Origin: Geodermatophilaceae bacterium
Lineage (GTDB): Bacteria; Actinomycetota; Actinomycetes; Mycobacteriales; Geodermatophilaceae
Assembly: GCA_013811975.1 (NCBI GenBank)
Contig: JACCUF010000049.1
Location: 1-5,723 of the forward strand
DNA: 5,723 bases
Reading direction: 5' to 3'
This document shows, piece by piece, positions 4,379 through 5,723 of this stretch; the stretch's first letter is position 1; the number at the start of each line of letters is the position of its first letter. Below the pieces are notes generated by a model. The model did not search any database. It was not told the DNA's origin and was given only the letters and a program-made list of their open reading frames with translations. The position numbers were made by a program, and so were the translations under genes.

Positions 4379-5723
4379 CCACAGCCGGTCATGTCGACCA
4401 CGGGAAATCGACCCTGGTACGGGCCCTGACCGGGATGGAGCCGGATCGGTACGCCGAGGAACGGCGCCGTGGACTGACCATCGATCTCGGTTTCGCCTGG
4501 ATGCCTCTGCCGAACGGCAAGCACATCGCGTTCGTGGACGTACCTGGGCACGAGCGCTTCGTGAACACGATGCTGGCCGGTGTCGGTCCGGTGCCTGCCG
4601 TCCTGCTCGTGGTCGCTGCCGATGGCGGATGGTCGGCCCAGACGCAGGAGCACGTCGCGGTGCTGGATGCCCTCGGGGTGGCGGCCGGACTCGTGGTGGT
4701 GACCCGGAGCGATCTCGCCGATCCGCGTCCGGTGCTTGCCGAGCTGCCCGACTGGCTGGCCGGGACGAGCCTGGCCGCAATCCCGGCGGTCTCCTGCAGC
4801 GCGGTGACCGGCGCCGGCCTCGATGAACTGCGACACGCACTGGCAGCTCTGGCTACCAGCCTGCCGGATCCGGATCTGGAGGCACCGACACGACTGTGGA
4901 TCGATCGGGCCTTCACCATCCGTGGAGCCGGGACCGTGGTCACGGGCACCCTGCCGGCCGGTCGAATTCGGGTCGGAGACGAGTTGGCCCTGGCAAGGAC
5001 CGGGCACACCGTCGTGGTTCGCGGACTGCAGAGTATGAACGAGCGGCTGTCCACAGTGGAGGGTGTGGCTCGGGTCGCAGTTAATCTCCGAGGCATCTCC
5101 TCAGAAGACATCGGTCGAGGGGACGCACTGCTGACCCAGGGGAGGTGGGCGTTGAGCAGCACCCTCGACGTGTTGACGGTTTCAACGGGCGAGCGTCTAC
5201 CGGCTGAGTTGACGATGCATATCGGATCTGCCGGGCTGCCGGCCCGTACCCGCCGGCTCGGAGACCGTGGAGTGCGGTTGACCGTAGCGAGCCCCATCGC
5301 TGTGACCTACGGCGATCGGGTGCTGCTGCGGGATCCGGGCAGCCGCAAGGTGATCGGCGCCGACGTACTCGATCCACGTCCCCGCCGTCTGGCACGCCAG
5401 AGAGGGGCTGCCCTTCGCCGCGGTGTCGAGCTGGCCTCGATGACCGACGGGCCGGACCCGGATGGCGAGTTGCGCCGCCGAGGTATCGAGAGTGTTGAAA
5501 CCTTCGACACCCTTGGCATTGGTCGGCCGAGCACCGAGCCGATCGGTGGTTGGCTGCTGGATCCGACGACCCGCGAGGAGCTCAGCGATCGGCTGTCCGT
5601 ACTCGCCACGGATCATCAGCGGAACAATCCGCTGGATGCCGGTCTGGCTGCCGGCGCGGTGGGACGCTCGCTGGGACTGCCCGACCACCGGCTGCTGGCG
5701 GCGCTGCTGCGGGCCCCCTGGCA
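4366..5723 (+). CDS. selB: Selenocysteine-specific translation elongation factor, 3' end beyond the window
   Basis: SelB is the GTPase that carries Sec-tRNA(Sec) to the ribosome and, through its C-terminal winged helices, reads the mRNA SECIS hairpin at Sec UGA codons. The frame is open from a GTG at 4366 to the right edge, 452 residues. The G domain shows G1 GHVDHGKST (8-16), G2 region RRGLTIDLG (34-42), G3 DVPGHERF (58-65), a G4-position TRSD (113-116) and a G5-like SCSAVTG. EF-Tu-like domain II follows with LWIDRAFTIRGAGTVVTGTL (167-196) and NLRGISSEDIGRGD, then domain III (about 255-345) and the start of the winged-helix region (from about 365). The C-terminal RNA-binding winged helices are cut off. 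The GTG start puts G1 at residue 8, as in E. coli SelB; only a weak GGA precedes it, so translation probably depends on coupling to selA, which it overlaps by 13 nt. G4 has Arg where E. coli has Lys. Confidence 0.96.
   Translation, partial: MYVLATAGHVDHGKSTLVRALTGMEPDRYAEERRRGLTIDLGFAWMPLPNGKHIAFVDVPGHERFVNTMLAGVGPVPAVLLVVAADGGWSAQTQEHVAVLDALGVAAGLVVVTRSDLADPRPVLAELPDWLAGTSLAAIPAVSCSAVTGAGLDELRHALAALATSLPDPDLEAPTRLWIDRAFTIRGAGTVVTGTLPAGRIRVGDELALARTGHTVVVRGLQSMNERLSTVEGVARVAVNLRGISSEDIGRGDALLTQGRWALSSTLDVLTVSTGERLPAELTMHIGSAGLPARTRRLGDRGVRLTVASPIAVTYGDRVLLRDPGSRKVIGADVLDPRPRRLARQRGAALRRGVELASMTDGPDPDGELRRRGIESVETFDTLGIGRPSTEPIGGWLLDPTTREELSDRLSVLATDHQRNNPLDAGLAAGAVGRSLGLPDHRLLAALLRAPW

Noticed and set aside
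3569..4840. Minus-strand open frame of 423 codons opposite selA and selB
   Set aside because: It lies entirely antisense to two conserved genes, has an Arg/Pro/Gly-rich composition typical of GC-rich shadow frames, and has no recognisable motif.
4389..5297. Minus-strand open frame of 302 codons opposite selB
   Set aside because: It is antisense to the selB GTPase and domain II, its composition is Ser/Arg/Pro-rich, and no domain is recognisable.

Overview
The window is high-GC DNA (roughly two-thirds G+C by eye) with tightly packed genes, GTG starts and TANNNT-type -10 boxes placed next to start codons. This fits an actinobacterium; I cannot name a genus. The core of the window is a bacterial selenocysteine and selenophosphate locus: selD on the minus strand, divergent from an overlapping selA-selB pair on the plus strand.

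Layout from left to right. Positions 2-274 hold the C-terminal part of a Rieske [2Fe-2S] protein, cut by the left edge. Its stop overlaps by 11 nt a hemerythrin-like (HHE) protein at 264-746. A convergent minus-strand gene at 755-1723 encodes a zinc-independent MDR-family NAD(P)H oxidoreductase. A 120-bp spacer (1733-1852) carries a 10-bp palindrome and a nested dyad of 66 bp. selD (1853-2905, minus) encodes selenide,water dikinase in a Cys form. A 90-bp divergent promoter region (2906-2995) has a -10-like box facing each gene and a 7-bp inverted repeat between them. selA (2996-4378) overlaps selB (4366 to beyond 5723) by 13 nt.

How the genes work together: SelD makes selenophosphate from selenide and ATP. 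SelA uses it to convert Ser-tRNA(Sec) into Sec-tRNA(Sec). SelB is the dedicated GTPase that carries Sec-tRNA(Sec) to in-frame UGA codons. The tRNA(Sec) gene and any selenoprotein gene are not seen in the window and must lie elsewhere. The Rieske, hemerythrin and MDR genes are redox or metal proteins with no demonstrated link to selenium.

I see no CRISPR array, insertion sequence, rRNA or tRNA. No wholly new system is evident. The most unusual signals are the non-coding dyads, the repeated leaderless-promoter geometry, a tandem 15-bp duplication in selD, and a strong CGTACG / Val-Arg codon-pair preference.
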